Shown piece by piece: positions 9,226 to 19,029 of a stretch of 64,000 nucleotides of DNA. Position 1 is the stretch's first letter. Every line of letters begins with the position of its first letter. Source of the DNA: Streptomyces venezuelae (GTDB lineage: Bacteria; Actinomycetota; Actinomycetes; Streptomycetales; Streptomycetaceae); the NCBI RefSeq assembly GCF_008642335.1, contig NZ_CP029191.1:3038001-3102000 (forward strand), read 5' to 3'. A model generated the notes under the pieces. That model was not told where the DNA came from. It did not search any database and saw only the letters and a program-made list of their open reading frames with translations. The position numbers were made by a program, and so were the translations under genes.

Positions 9226-9254
9226 GGCGGCTCGGGCGGGTTGACCGGGCCGCC
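9226..9254 (+). terminator. Hairpin terminator after the sugar ABC operon
   Basis: Left arm ggcggctcgg (9226-9235), loop of 9, right arm ccgggccgcc (9245-9254): a 10-bp stem with one T:G wobble, 44 bp after the permease stop. No strong T tract follows, as is usual in Streptomyces. Confidence 0.55.
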
Positions 9255-9324
9255 TCTCCGCGTTCATCCCCCGGATGCCACAGTCGGCGTAACGCGATCA
9301 CCTCCGTGGGCGTTTTAGGGCAGT

Positions 9325-11610
9325 ATGACCGCGCCGACCCATGGATGTGCCTTGCCCCGGTTCAGTGTCATCGTCCCCGCATACCGGGTGCAGGCGTATG
9401 TGCACGAGTGCCTGGGCTCCGTCCTCGCACAGTCCTTCACCGACTTCGAGCTGATCGCGGTCGACGACTGCTCGCCGGACGCGAGCGGCGCGATCATCGA
9501 CGAGTTCGCCGCACGGGACGCGCGCGTGAAGGCCGTTCACCTCAAGGAGAACGTCGGTCTCGGCCGGGCCCGCAACGCCGGCATGGAGCACGCCACCGGC
9601 GACTATCTGATCTTCCTGGACAGCGACGACACCCTGACCCCCGGCTCCCTGCACGCCATCTCCGACCGCATCAAGGAGACCGGCGAGCCCGACGTCCTGA
9701 TCTACGACTACGCGCGCACCTTCTGGTCCGGCGACGCCGTCCGCAACCAGTTCGCCGCTTATCTCACCGAGGAGGGCGCCGCCCCCTTCCGCCTCGCCGA
9801 CCGGCCGGGGCTCCTCAAGGTCCTCATGGTCGCCTGGAACAAGGCGCACCGCCGTGACTTCATCGAGCGCGAGGGCTTCACCTTCCCGCCCGGCTACTAC
9901 GAGGACACGCCCTGGACGTATCCGCTCCTGATGACGGCGGACACCATGGCCACCCTCGACCGGGTCTGCGTGCACTACCGCCAGCGCCGCCAGGGCAACA
10001 TCCTGGGCACCACGAGCCTCAAGCACTTCGACATCTTCGACCAGTACGACCGGGTCTTCGCGTTCCTCGACGAGCACCCCGAGCTGTCCGCGGCGTGGCG
10101 GCCCGTGATGTTCCGGCGCATGGTCGACCACCTGTCGACGATCTTCACGAAGCGGGGCAGGCTGCCGCGCGGCTCCCGCGCCACGTTCCTGCGCCGGGCC
10201 CGCTCCCACTACCGGCGCCACCGCGCCCCGGGCGCCCCCGTGCCCGCCCGCACCCGGCTGCGGCACGGCCTGGTGCGGCTCGGTTCGCACCGCACGTACA
10301 CGAGCCTGTGGACGGCTCTGCGGCTGCGTGCCCGCGCCCGGCAATTCGTTTCGTACGCGGTCCGCCGCACCAAGGGCGCCCTGCTCCAGCTGCACTACCG
10401 CGTCCAGCTGCGGCTGCCCGTGCGCGACCGGCACGCCGTCTTCTCCTCGTACTGGGGACGTGGCTACGGCTGCAATCCGGGCGCTCTGGAGGCCGCGATG
10501 CGCGAGCTGGTGCCGGGGGTGAGCACCGCGTGGATCGCGCATCCGCGGCACCACCACACGATCCCGGCGGCGACGCGCAGGCTGCGGCCCGGTTCGGCCG
10601 CGTACTGGACGGCGCTCGCCCGCTCGAAGTACCTCGTCAACAACGTCAACTTCGACCGCAGGCTGGTCAAGCGGCGCGGGCAGGTCCTCGTCCAGACCCA
10701 GCACGGCACGCCCCTCAAGCACATGGGCCTCGACCTCCAGGAGCGCCCGGCGGCCGCGCGCGGCATGGACTTCGCCGCGCTGCTGCGCAACGTCGACAAA
10801 TGGGACTACGTGCTGTCGTCGAACCGGCACTCGACACTCGTGTGGGAACGGGTGTTCCCCGCCGGGTACACGACGCTCGAGTACGGCTACCCCCGCAACG
10901 ACCGCTTTCAGAAAGCGACTTCCGCCGACGTCGCCCGCCTGCGCCAGAGCCTCGGCATCCCGCACGGCGCGGTCGCCGTCCTGTACGCGCCGACCCACCG
11001 CGACTACCGCCGCAGCCAGCTCCGCGCCCTCGACCTGGAGCGGATGCTGCGCGCGCTCGGCCCGCGGTTCGTGGTCCTGACCCGCGCGCACCACTTCTAC
11101 GAGGCACCTCTGGCCGCCGGCGGTGAGCAGCCGTCCGGGCGGCTCATCGACGTGTCGGACCACCCGAGCGTCGAGTCGCTCTGCCTCGCCTCCGACGCGC
11201 TGGTCACCGACTACTCGTCCCTGATGTTCGACTACGCCAACCTCGACCGGCCCATCGTGCTGCACGCCGACGACTGGGAGGCCTACGAGGCGGCCCGCGG
11301 CACCTACTTCGACGTGCGCGCGTTCCCGCCGGGCGCCGTCGCGCGCAGCGAGGACGAGCTCACCGACATCTTCGCCACCGGACACTGGGCGGGCTCGCGC
11401 TCGGCGCAGCTGCGGCGGGCGTTCCGCGAGCGGTTCTGCGCGTACGACGACGGGCGCGCCGCGGAGCGCGTGGTGCGGCACGTGGTGCTCGGCGAGCAGG
11501 GCGGGCTGCCGTCCGTGGTGCCCCTGGAGGAGCGGCATCCGGTGCCGGGGGGTGCGCCGCGGCCCGATCGGGTGCCGTACTCGGGGCTGCAGCGGTCCCC
11601 GCGCCTGTGA
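9325..11610 (+). CDS. Bifunctional GT2 glycosyltransferase / TagF-like CDP-alditol glycerophosphotransferase
   Basis: 761 residues; first of seven related polymerase genes in this window. The N-terminal GT-A domain (~10-330) has FSVIVPAYRVQAYVHECL, AVDDCSPD and FLDSDD (~97-102). The C-terminal glycerophosphotransferase domain (~370-740) carries VQTQHGTPLKHMG (His at ~460), LYAPTHRDYRR, TRAHHFYE and SDALVTDYSSLMFDYA. TagF-family enzymes transfer glycerol-phosphate (or related alditol-phosphate) from a CDP donor to lipid-linked wall teichoic acid at the cytoplasmic face. The start is ATG 9325 after tagggcag; a TTG at 9352 would match the starts of the sister genes (MPRFS) and is an alternative. 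It opens a run of co-directional genes. Confidence 0.88.
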   Translation: MTAPTHGCALPRFSVIVPAYRVQAYVHECLGSVLAQSFTDFELIAVDDCSPDASGAIIDEFAARDARVKAVHLKENVGLGRARNAGMEHATGDYLIFLDSDDTLTPGSLHAISDRIKETGEPDVLIYDYARTFWSGDAVRNQFAAYLTEEGAAPFRLADRPGLLKVLMVAWNKAHRRDFIEREGFTFPPGYYEDTPWTYPLLMTADTMATLDRVCVHYRQRRQGNILGTTSLKHFDIFDQYDRVFAFLDEHPELSAAWRPVMFRRMVDHLSTIFTKRGRLPRGSRATFLRRARSHYRRHRAPGAPVPARTRLRHGLVRLGSHRTYTSLWTALRLRARARQFVSYAVRRTKGALLQLHYRVQLRLPVRDRHAVFSSYWGRGYGCNPGALEAAMRELVPGVSTAWIAHPRHHHTIPAATRRLRPGSAAYWTALARSKYLVNNVNFDRRLVKRRGQVLVQTQHGTPLKHMGLDLQERPAAARGMDFAALLRNVDKWDYVLSSNRHSTLVWERVFPAGYTTLEYGYPRNDRFQKATSADVARLRQSLGIPHGAVAVLYAPTHRDYRRSQLRALDLERMLRALGPRFVVLTRAHHFYEAPLAAGGEQPSGRLIDVSDHPSVESLCLASDALVTDYSSLMFDYANLDRPIVLHADDWEAYEAARGTYFDVRAFPPGAVARSEDELTDIFATGHWAGSRSAQLRRAFRERFCAYDDGRAAERVVRHVVLGEQGGLPSVVPLEERHPVPGGAPRPDRVPYSGLQRSPRL

Positions 11611-11659
11611 TCCGCGCCTGTGATCCGCGCCGAGCGAACCACCACTGAGAGAGGCCGTC

Positions 11660-13912
11660 TTGCCGCGCTTCAGCATCATCGTCCCCACCCACGACGTGGC
11701 GGGGCGGCTCACCGGCTGCCTCGCCTCCGTGCTCGGCCAGTCCTGCGCCGACTTCGAGGTGATCGCGGTCGTCGACTCCCTCGACGAGGAGGCAGGGCCG
11801 GGTCCGGCGATCGCCGCCGAGCACGCGGCGCGCGATCCGCGGGTGCGCCGCACCCAGTCCCCGCCCGACGCGGGTCTGCCGGGGGCGCGGAACGCCGGGA
11901 CGGACGCGGCGGCCGGTGACTACCTGCTCTTCCTCGACGGCGACGACACGCTCACCCCGGGCACTCTCGCGGCGCTCGACGCCCGCCTCTCCGCGTGCGA
12001 CGACCCGGACCTGCTGTTCTTCGACCACGAGCGCGTGCACTGGTTCGAGGGCGGTGAGGGCCCGGTCCTCGAACGGCTGTGGGCGGGCGCTCCCCCGGGC
12101 ACGTTCACCGTGGCCGAGCACACGGCGCTGCCCGACCCGCTGGTCCCCGCGTTCTCCGTCGCGCACCGGCGCGCCTTCGTGGCCGAGCACGGCCTCGTCT
12201 TCACACCCGGCATGTTCACGGACATGGTGTGGGGCCTGCAGTGCGTGCTGCGGGCGGGGCGGATCGCCGTGCTCGACCGGGTGTGCGTACGCCATCTGCT
12301 GCGCCGCCAGGGCGCACGGCACCGCGCCCCCGGCCTCCACCACATGGACCTGCTCGACCGGTTCGGGCGCGCGATGACCGACGCCGTCGCGCTCGACGTG
12401 CCCGCGCCCGTCGTCGCGCGGGTCTTCCGCAGGTGCACGCACGAGCTGCTCAAGGCGGCGTCCACGCCCGCGCGGCTGCCCTCGGCGCGGCTGCGGCGGC
12501 ACTTCTTCCGGCGGGCCGCACGGCTGTACCGGCTGCACAGGCCGGCCGGGTTCCGGCCGCCCGCGGGGAGCCTCGGGGTGCAGCACCGGCTGCTGGGGGC
12601 GGGTGCGTACGGCGCGTTCTGCGTGCTGCGCGGGATCAAGTCCCGTCTCGCGGGCGGGCTTTCGGTGCTGCGGGAGGTGTGGGGGAAGGTCGGGCGCAGG
12701 CTGCCGGGCCGCAACGCGTACGCCGCCTTCCTGCGGCAGCCCGTGGACGAACGGCTCGCCGTGTTCTCCGCGTACTGGGGGCGCGGCTACTCCTGCAACC
12801 CGGCGGCGATCCACGCCAAGGCGCGGGAGCTGGCCCCGCACATCAGGACGGTGTTCCTGGTCTCCGGCGCGACGGCGGCCGCGGGCCTCCCCGAAGGGGT
12901 CGAGGGCGTGGAGATCGGCAGCCGCCGCTACTGGGAGGTCATGGCGAGGGCCAAGTACACCTTCAACAACGTCAACTTCGAGATGGCCGTCAAGAAGCGC
13001 CCCGGCACCGTCCACGTGCAGACCCAGCACGGCACCCCGCTGAAGCGGATGGGCGTGGACCAGGCGGACTTCCCCGCCACCGCGGCGGCCGCCGGACCCC
13101 TCGGCAAGCTCCTGCAGCGCGTCGACCGCTGGGACTTCAACGTGTCCTCCAACCGGCACTCGACGGAGGTGTGGGAGCGCGCGTACCCGGGCGCGTACGA
13201 GAGTCTCGACGTCGGCTATCCCCGCAACGACGCCTTCTACCGCGCCTCCGCCGACGACGTGAGCGCCCTGCGGACGCGGCTCGGAGTCCCCGAGGGCCGC
13301 ATCGCCGTGCTGTACGCGCCGACCCACCGCGACTACCGCACCGACTTCGCCGCCCAGCTCGACCTGCCCGCGTTCTGCGACGCGCTCGGCGAGGAGTTCG
13401 TGGTGCTGCTCCGCGCCCATCACCTGTACGAGGGGTCGGCGGGGCTCGACGAGGTGGTGCGCTCCGGGAAGCTGATCGACGTGACGGCGCACCGCTCCCC
13501 CGAGGAGGTGTGCCTGGCCTCGGACGCGCTGGTCACGGACTACTCGTCGATCATGTTCGACTACGCCAATCTGGACCGCCCGATCGTGGTCTACGCCGAC
13601 GACTGGGACGTCTACCGCGAGACGCGCGGCGTGTACTTCGACCTCCTCGCCGAGCCGCCGGGCGTCGTGGCCCGCACCCCGGACGAGCTGGCGGAAGCGT
13701 TCCGGTCCGGCGCGTGGGACGGCCCGCGGGCGGGGGCGCTGCGGGCCGCGTTCCGCGAGCGGTTCTGCGACCTGGACGACGGGCTCGCCGCCGAGCGGGT
13801 GGTGCGGCGGGTCCTGCTCGGGGAGCCCGTGGAGCGGCTGCCGCCGGTCGTCCCGCTGCGCGACCGCGTCCCGGCACCGGCGGCGCCCCGCGTGCCGCAG
13901 CGCAGGCCGTAG
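11660..13912 (+). CDS. Bifunctional GT2 / TagF-like teichoic acid polymerase
   Basis: 750 residues starting at a TTG preceded by gagagg. The GT2 domain opens with RFSIIVPTHDVAGRL and has FLDGDD near residue 91. Its first acidic motif is altered to AVVDSLDEEAGPG, where sister copies read AVDDCSPD, so donor binding may differ. The C-terminal TagF domain is intact: VQTQHGTPLKRMG (His ~457), LYAPTHRDYRTD, LRAHHLYEG, SDALVTDYSSIMFDYA, FRERFCDLDDG. It lies 49 bp after the previous gene and 60 bp before the next, consistent with one transcription unit. Paralogue of the flanking genes; the substrates are not deducible. Confidence 0.88.
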   Translation: MPRFSIIVPTHDVAGRLTGCLASVLGQSCADFEVIAVVDSLDEEAGPGPAIAAEHAARDPRVRRTQSPPDAGLPGARNAGTDAAAGDYLLFLDGDDTLTPGTLAALDARLSACDDPDLLFFDHERVHWFEGGEGPVLERLWAGAPPGTFTVAEHTALPDPLVPAFSVAHRRAFVAEHGLVFTPGMFTDMVWGLQCVLRAGRIAVLDRVCVRHLLRRQGARHRAPGLHHMDLLDRFGRAMTDAVALDVPAPVVARVFRRCTHELLKAASTPARLPSARLRRHFFRRAARLYRLHRPAGFRPPAGSLGVQHRLLGAGAYGAFCVLRGIKSRLAGGLSVLREVWGKVGRRLPGRNAYAAFLRQPVDERLAVFSAYWGRGYSCNPAAIHAKARELAPHIRTVFLVSGATAAAGLPEGVEGVEIGSRRYWEVMARAKYTFNNVNFEMAVKKRPGTVHVQTQHGTPLKRMGVDQADFPATAAAAGPLGKLLQRVDRWDFNVSSNRHSTEVWERAYPGAYESLDVGYPRNDAFYRASADDVSALRTRLGVPEGRIAVLYAPTHRDYRTDFAAQLDLPAFCDALGEEFVVLLRAHHLYEGSAGLDEVVRSGKLIDVTAHRSPEEVCLASDALVTDYSSIMFDYANLDRPIVVYADDWDVYRETRGVYFDLLAEPPGVVARTPDELAEAFRSGAWDGPRAGALRAAFRERFCDLDDGLAAERVVRRVLLGEPVERLPPVVPLRDRVPAPAAPRVPQRRP

Positions 13913-13972
13913 CGCCCATCCGTCCCGCGGCGCAGGCCGACCGCCCGTCCGTCCCGACCGGAGGAAGAACCC

Positions 13973-16216
13973 GTGCCTCGTTTCAGCATCATCGTCCCCG
14001 TCTTCAAGGTGCAGGGCTTCCTGCGCGCGTGCCTCGACTCGGTCCTGACGCAGTCGTTCACCGACATCGAGGTCATCGCGGTCGACGACTGCTCACCCGA
14101 TCACTGCGGCGCCATCGTCGACGAGTACGCGGCGGCCGACTCCCGGGTCCGCGCGGTCCACCTCGCGGAGAACGCCGGGCTCGGCGGGGCGCGCAACGCC
14201 GGAGTCACCTACGCCACCGGCGACTACCTCCTGTTCCTCGACAGCGACGACAGCTACACGCCCGGCGCGCTCGCGGCGATCGACGAGCGGCTCCGCGTCA
14301 CCGCGGACCCCGACGTGCTGGTCTTCGACCACGTCCGCACGCACTGGTGGGGCCCCGGCGGCCCGAGCATGACGGCGGACCTGCTCGCCTCCGCGGGCAC
14401 GGGCACGTTCGACATCCTGGGCAGCCCGCAGTACCTGCACCTGTTCCTGGTCGCCTGGAACAAGGCGTACCGGCGCGACTTCTTCACCGGCCACGGATTC
14501 ACGTACCGCAAGGGGCTCTACGAGGACGCCCCCGTCACCTATCAGGCGCTGGTCTCCGCGCGCCGCATCGGCTGTCTGGACCGGGTGTGCGTGGAGTACC
14601 GCCAGCGCAGGCAGGGCGCGATCACCCGCACGCCGGGGCGCAGGCACTTCGACATCTTTCCGCAGTACGAGGCGCTGTTCGCGTACCTCGACGCGCACCC
14701 GGAGCACGATGCCGCACGGCCGCTGCTGTTCGAGCGGACGATCAACCACTTCCTGACGACGCTGCCGAACACCGAGCGCGTCCCCGCCGAGGACCGCGGC
14801 GACTTCTACCGCATGATCGTCGACTTCCACCGGCGCCACCGGCCGCCCGGGTTCACCCCGCCCGACGACGCCCACCGGCTCCAGTGGCGGCTCGCGGCGA
14901 GCAGCCCGTACGCCGTGTTCCGGGCCGCGGCGGTGGCGCAGTCGGTCATCGCGGCCGCGCGGGAGAAGAAGCAGCGGCTGCGCGGGGAGGCCGCGAGGAG
15001 GGTGAAGAGGACCTTCACGCGCGTGCAGCGCGCCCATCCGCTGGACCCGGACCTCGCCGTGTACTCGGCGTTCTCGCACCGCGGTCTGCTCGGCGACCCG
15101 GCCGCCGTCCACCAGGCGGCCGGGCTCGTCGCACCGCACGTCAGGGCCGTGTGGGTGGTGCGCCCCGACACGCTCGACCGGATGCCGAGGGGCGTCGACT
15201 GCGTGCTGCCCGACACCCCGGCCTACCACCGGGTGATGAGCCGGGCGACGTACTTCGTCAGCAACGTCAACTGGGCGCCCGGCCTGGTGAAGCGCGAGGG
15301 TCAGATCCACGTGCAGACCCACCGGGGCACCCCGCTCAAGCACATGGGCATCGACCTCCTGGGCCGCCCCGCCGCGACCCACCGCCTGAACCTGCGCGGC
15401 CAGTTGTGGCGCGCGGACCGCTGGGACTACAGCCTCGTGTCGGGCCGCCACGCGGAACGCGCCTGGGCGAGCGCCTACCCCTGCCGCTTCACCTCGCTGC
15501 CGACCGGCGCGCCCCGCAACGACGTCCTCGTCCAGGGCGACCCGCTGCGCGGCGTGGCGGTGCGCAGGCGGCTCGGCATCCCCGACGGCGGCACGGTGGT
15601 CCTGTACGCGCCGACGCCCCGCGACCACCGCAAGGGGTACGAGCCGCGCGTCGACTTCGAGCGGCTGGTCCGCGAGGCGGGCCCCGGGGTCACGCTCCTG
15701 GTGCGGCTGCACCCGCAGTACGCCCACGCCGCCGTGCGCGGCCTCGAACTGCGCGACCTGGAGCGGCGCGGCGTGCTGCGCGACGTCACGGACGAGCCGT
15801 CCGTCGAGGACCTGATGCTCGCCTCCGACGCGCTGGTCACGGACTACTCGTCCCTGATGTTCGACTACGCGTGCCTGGACCGCCCGATCGTCGTCCACGC
15901 CGACGACTGGGAGACCTTCCAGGTCACCCGCGGCACGTACGTCGACCTCCTCGCGACCCCGCCTGGCCACGTCACCACGAGCACGTCACGGCTGGCGGAC
16001 CTGTTCGCCTCCGGCACGTGGCGCGACGCACGCTCCGCCGCGCTGCGCGCCGCGTTCCGCGCCCGTTTCTGCGAGTACGAGGACGGCAACGCGGCCGCGC
16101 GTGTGGTGTCCCTGGTCATGCTCGGCCGCGAGTACCCGCCGCCGGCGTTCCCGCAGCAGGACCCTGGCCGCCTCCGGGAGGCCGCCTCCACCATCCTGTC
16201 GAACAGCACGCGATGA
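13973..16216 (+). CDS. Bifunctional GT2 / TagF-like protein with altered HG-T-P-L-K motif
   Basis: 747 residues; GTG start after gaggaag. The GT2 domain is intact (FSIIVPVFKVQGFLRACL, AVDDCSPD, FLDSDD). In the TagF half the usual HGTPLK motif reads RGTPLK: Arg451 replaces the motif His, and the neighbouring THRD motif reads TPRD. The remaining motifs survive (LVRLHPQYAH, SDALVTDYSSLMFDYA). From established work on Bacillus/Staphylococcus TagF the motif histidine is important for catalysis, so this copy may act differently or only through its GT2 half (inference). Its stop overlaps the next gene's start (atga at 16213). Confidence 0.85.
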   Translation: MPRFSIIVPVFKVQGFLRACLDSVLTQSFTDIEVIAVDDCSPDHCGAIVDEYAAADSRVRAVHLAENAGLGGARNAGVTYATGDYLLFLDSDDSYTPGALAAIDERLRVTADPDVLVFDHVRTHWWGPGGPSMTADLLASAGTGTFDILGSPQYLHLFLVAWNKAYRRDFFTGHGFTYRKGLYEDAPVTYQALVSARRIGCLDRVCVEYRQRRQGAITRTPGRRHFDIFPQYEALFAYLDAHPEHDAARPLLFERTINHFLTTLPNTERVPAEDRGDFYRMIVDFHRRHRPPGFTPPDDAHRLQWRLAASSPYAVFRAAAVAQSVIAAAREKKQRLRGEAARRVKRTFTRVQRAHPLDPDLAVYSAFSHRGLLGDPAAVHQAAGLVAPHVRAVWVVRPDTLDRMPRGVDCVLPDTPAYHRVMSRATYFVSNVNWAPGLVKREGQIHVQTHRGTPLKHMGIDLLGRPAATHRLNLRGQLWRADRWDYSLVSGRHAERAWASAYPCRFTSLPTGAPRNDVLVQGDPLRGVAVRRRLGIPDGGTVVLYAPTPRDHRKGYEPRVDFERLVREAGPGVTLLVRLHPQYAHAAVRGLELRDLERRGVLRDVTDEPSVEDLMLASDALVTDYSSLMFDYACLDRPIVVHADDWETFQVTRGTYVDLLATPPGHVTTSTSRLADLFASGTWRDARSAALRAAFRARFCEYEDGNAAARVVSLVMLGREYPPPAFPQQDPGRLREAASTILSNSTR

Positions 16217-17946
16217 GCGGTACGAGGACTGCTCCTGCCGTGGACATCCCGGGGCAGCCGGCACGTGCCGCCCGTGCGGGCACCCCGAAGGGCGCCGCCT
16301 CCCCCTGGTGGGCCGACGCGGCGGCGGTCGTCGGGGGCGGCGTCTTGGTCGCCCTGCACGGGTCGCGGCTCGGCCGGTGGGTGGTCGACGACGCGGCGAT
16401 CACCTTCGCGTACGCGCGCAGCATCGACGAAGGGCTCGGCCCGGTCCAGCAAGCGGGCGCCGCGCCCGTCGAGGGCTACTCCAACCCCGCCTGGCTCGCG
16501 CTCCTCGTCGCGGGCCGCCGCCTCGGCCTCTTCGACCACAGGGCCGTCTCCGGCATCCCGGATCTGGTCCTCTACCCCAAAGCGCTCGGCCTGCTCTGCG
16601 TCCTCGGAACCCTGACCGCCGTCGCCTGCGCCGCCCGACGCCTGGTGACCCGCTCCTGGCCGGTCACGGCCCTGGCCGGGCTGCTGCTCGGTGCCAACGT
16701 CTCCTTCGTGGCCTGGACGTTCTCGGGCCTGGAGAATCCGCTGTACGCGTGTGCCGCCACGGTTCTGGCGGCCGTGCTCGTACGGGCCGTCACCGCGGGG
16801 AACCTGCTCGGCGCGGGACCCGCCGTGGCCTCCGGCCTGCTCGCCCTGGTGGCCGCGCTGACCCGCCCGGACGGCGCGGTGCTGGCGGGCGCGTACCCGC
16901 TGCTGGTCGCGCTGGCCACGGGCCGCACGGTGCTGCGGCTGCGAGTGCGGGCCCTCGCACTCGGCGTCGGCGCCTTTGTCGTGCCCTACGCGCTCTTCCT
17001 CGCCTGGCGTCTCGCCGTCTTCGGGCGGCTCGTGCCCAACACCGCCGTCGCCAAGGCCCAGGAGCCGCCCGACGCCGAGCTGTTCAGCCGGACCACCGGT
17101 GAGCTCCTCACCTTCGCGGGGTGGCCCGCCGTGCTCGTGACGGCCGCGCTCCTCGGTGTCGCGCTCTCCCGGCGCGACATGCCACGCGCCGCGCTCGCGG
17201 CGGTCGTCCTGCCGCTGGCCCTCACCCTGTGCGCGTACGGCGTCCTTGAGCCGGACTGGATGGGCATGCACCGGTTCGCGACGCCCGTGTGGCCGCTGGG
17301 CGCGCTGGCGCTCGCCGCGGCCGCCGTGGGCCTCGCCGAGCGCGGCGGACCGCGCCCGCGGGCCGCCGTCGCGGTGGCCCTCGGCACGACGCTGCTCCTG
17401 TCGTGGTCGGCGCAGCGCGAGAGCGCGGCCGCGTTCCGCGCCGAGCCCACACTGCCGATGTGCCTCGTCGTCAACCGCGACGGCGTCGTCTTCAACACGT
17501 ACGCGGACCGGCTCGGTATCGAGGACGGCTCCGTCCTGCTGCCGAGTCTCGGCGGCACGCTGCTCACCAGCGACCTGACGGTGTACGACCTCGCGGGCCT
17601 CACCGAGCCGCGCATCGCGGACGCGCTGGCCGCGGGTGACACGGAGGGGCTGCGGACGTACGCGTTCCGGGAGTTGCGGCCCACCTTCGTGCACGCCGTC
17701 GGCGTCTGGGCGCGCAAGACCGGCATGACGGCGCCCCGGCTGACGGCGGAGGGCTACCTGCCGCTGTACCGCACGGCCGACGGCGGGGGCGACTGGGTGC
17801 GGGCCGACGCGGTGCGGCACCCGGAGCGTCTCGGGCCGCTCCGCGCATGGGCGGGCCGTGCCGTTCCCGCGGCGTACGAGACCGGGCGGGACCGCTGCGG
17901 TGGCGTCCTGCGGCCCGGACAGACAGCCACCCGACCCAGCCACTGA
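16213..17946 (+). CDS. Multi-pass GT-C-like membrane glycosyltransferase (AftB-like)
   Basis: 577 residues. The open frame runs upstream through other genes, but the ATG at 16213 overlaps the previous stop by 4 bp and is chosen. About ten hydrophobic helices occupy residues ~30-405, then a soluble C-terminal domain faces the extracytoplasmic side. The first loop has the Asp-Asp motif VVDDAAITFAYARSIDEGLG followed by VEGYSNPAWLALL, a signature shared with AftB-type arabinofuranosyltransferases and related polyprenyl-phosphate-sugar GT-Cs (family knowledge). It probably adds a sugar to the wall polymer outside the membrane. Acceptor and sugar are unknown. Confidence 0.75.
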   Translation: MSGTRTAPAVDIPGQPARAARAGTPKGAASPWWADAAAVVGGGVLVALHGSRLGRWVVDDAAITFAYARSIDEGLGPVQQAGAAPVEGYSNPAWLALLVAGRRLGLFDHRAVSGIPDLVLYPKALGLLCVLGTLTAVACAARRLVTRSWPVTALAGLLLGANVSFVAWTFSGLENPLYACAATVLAAVLVRAVTAGNLLGAGPAVASGLLALVAALTRPDGAVLAGAYPLLVALATGRTVLRLRVRALALGVGAFVVPYALFLAWRLAVFGRLVPNTAVAKAQEPPDAELFSRTTGELLTFAGWPAVLVTAALLGVALSRRDMPRAALAAVVLPLALTLCAYGVLEPDWMGMHRFATPVWPLGALALAAAAVGLAERGGPRPRAAVAVALGTTLLLSWSAQRESAAAFRAEPTLPMCLVVNRDGVVFNTYADRLGIEDGSVLLPSLGGTLLTSDLTVYDLAGLTEPRIADALAAGDTEGLRTYAFRELRPTFVHAVGVWARKTGMTAPRLTAEGYLPLYRTADGGGDWVRADAVRHPERLGPLRAWAGRAVPAAYETGRDRCGGVLRPGQTATRPSH

Positions 17947-17986
17947 CCGATCCGACCGACCGCACATCCCCGATGGAGGCCCCCTC

Positions 17987-18901
17987 ATGACGACGACCAG
18001 CAGCGAGGCCGAACTGCCGCGCCCCACCACCCTGGAGGACGTGCCGGGCTGGTTCTGGCCCCTGGACCAGCGGCTGTTCGCCTGGTTCCTCGGCCAGGGC
18101 GCGGCCGGCAGCCCGCCGGGCGACCTCCTGGAGATGGGCTGCTACCTCGGCAAGAGCACGGTCGTCATGGGCCAGTTCCTGCGGCCCGGCGAGAAGATGA
18201 CCGTCTGCGACCTCTTCGGGGCCGACGACGGCTACACCAAGGAGGCGACCAAGGCCTTCTACCAGAAGTCCCTGACCCGGCGCGCCTTCGAGGCCAACTA
18301 CACGGCCTTCCACGACACGCTGCCCGCCCTGGTCGAGGGCCGCACCGACGTGCTGCCGGAGACCGTCGAGGACGCCTCGTGCCGGTTCGTCCACATCGAC
18401 GCCTCGCACATGTACGACGACGTGCGCGACGACATCCGCACGGCGAAGAACGCGCTGCGGGAGGACGGCGTCCTCGTCCTCGACGACTACCGCACCGAAC
18501 ACACGCCCGGCGTCGCCGCCGCCACCTGGGAAGCCGTCTTCCGCCACGGGCTGCGGCCCGTCATGCTCTCCTCCAACAAGCTGTACGGCACCTGGGGCGA
18601 TCCGGCGCCGCTGCGGGACGCGCTCCTCGAAGAGCTGCACGCCATGCCGAACTGCGCCCCGGAGATCCAGCACATCGCGGGACTCGACGTGCTGCGCGCC
18701 TCGCGGGCGAAGATCCCGGCACCCCACCTGGTCACGTCCCGCCATCCCGCACGTCCCGCCAGGCCCGCCCCCACCGCCGTCCCCGCACCCGCCGTCCCCG
18801 CGCCCGCCCTGCCCGCTCCCCGGCACCGGGGCGTCCGCAGGCTCGCCGTCGACCTGCTGCCGCCGGTGGTGACCCGGGCGGTACGCAAGGCCCGCCGCTG
18901 A
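17987..18901 (+). CDS. Class I SAM-dependent methyltransferase
   Basis: 304 residues; ATG 17987 preceded by ggagg, chosen over a longer open frame from 17858. The Rossmann core has LLEMGCYLGKSTVVMGQFL (motif I, SAM loop), MTVCDLFGADD, FVHIDASHMYDDVRDDI and LVLDDYRTEHTPGV, typical of the Methyltransf_24 group that modifies sugars or small metabolites. A Pro/Ala-rich tail (~250-285) ends in a basic segment (VTRAVRKARR) that may touch the membrane. By location it may O-methylate the glycopolymer or its end (inference). Confidence 0.85.
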   Translation: MTTTSSEAELPRPTTLEDVPGWFWPLDQRLFAWFLGQGAAGSPPGDLLEMGCYLGKSTVVMGQFLRPGEKMTVCDLFGADDGYTKEATKAFYQKSLTRRAFEANYTAFHDTLPALVEGRTDVLPETVEDASCRFVHIDASHMYDDVRDDIRTAKNALREDGVLVLDDYRTEHTPGVAAATWEAVFRHGLRPVMLSSNKLYGTWGDPAPLRDALLEELHAMPNCAPEIQHIAGLDVLRASRAKIPAPHLVTSRHPARPARPAPTAVPAPAVPAPALPAPRHRGVRRLAVDLLPPVVTRAVRKARR

Positions 18902-19029
18902 ACGTCACGACGGCGCCGGACCCCGGTGAGCCGCACCGGGCAGCTCCGGGCAGCGCCGGATGGTGCATGTTGGTGCGGTGGCCGGGGCGTCCGCCACGAC
19001 AAGCGGGCAAACTCGTACACAGTGGAGAA

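Noticed and set aside
12079..16212. Upstream part of a very long + frame ending at 17946
   Set aside because: It runs through two polymerase genes in another frame; only the part from 16213 has membrane helices and a coupled start.
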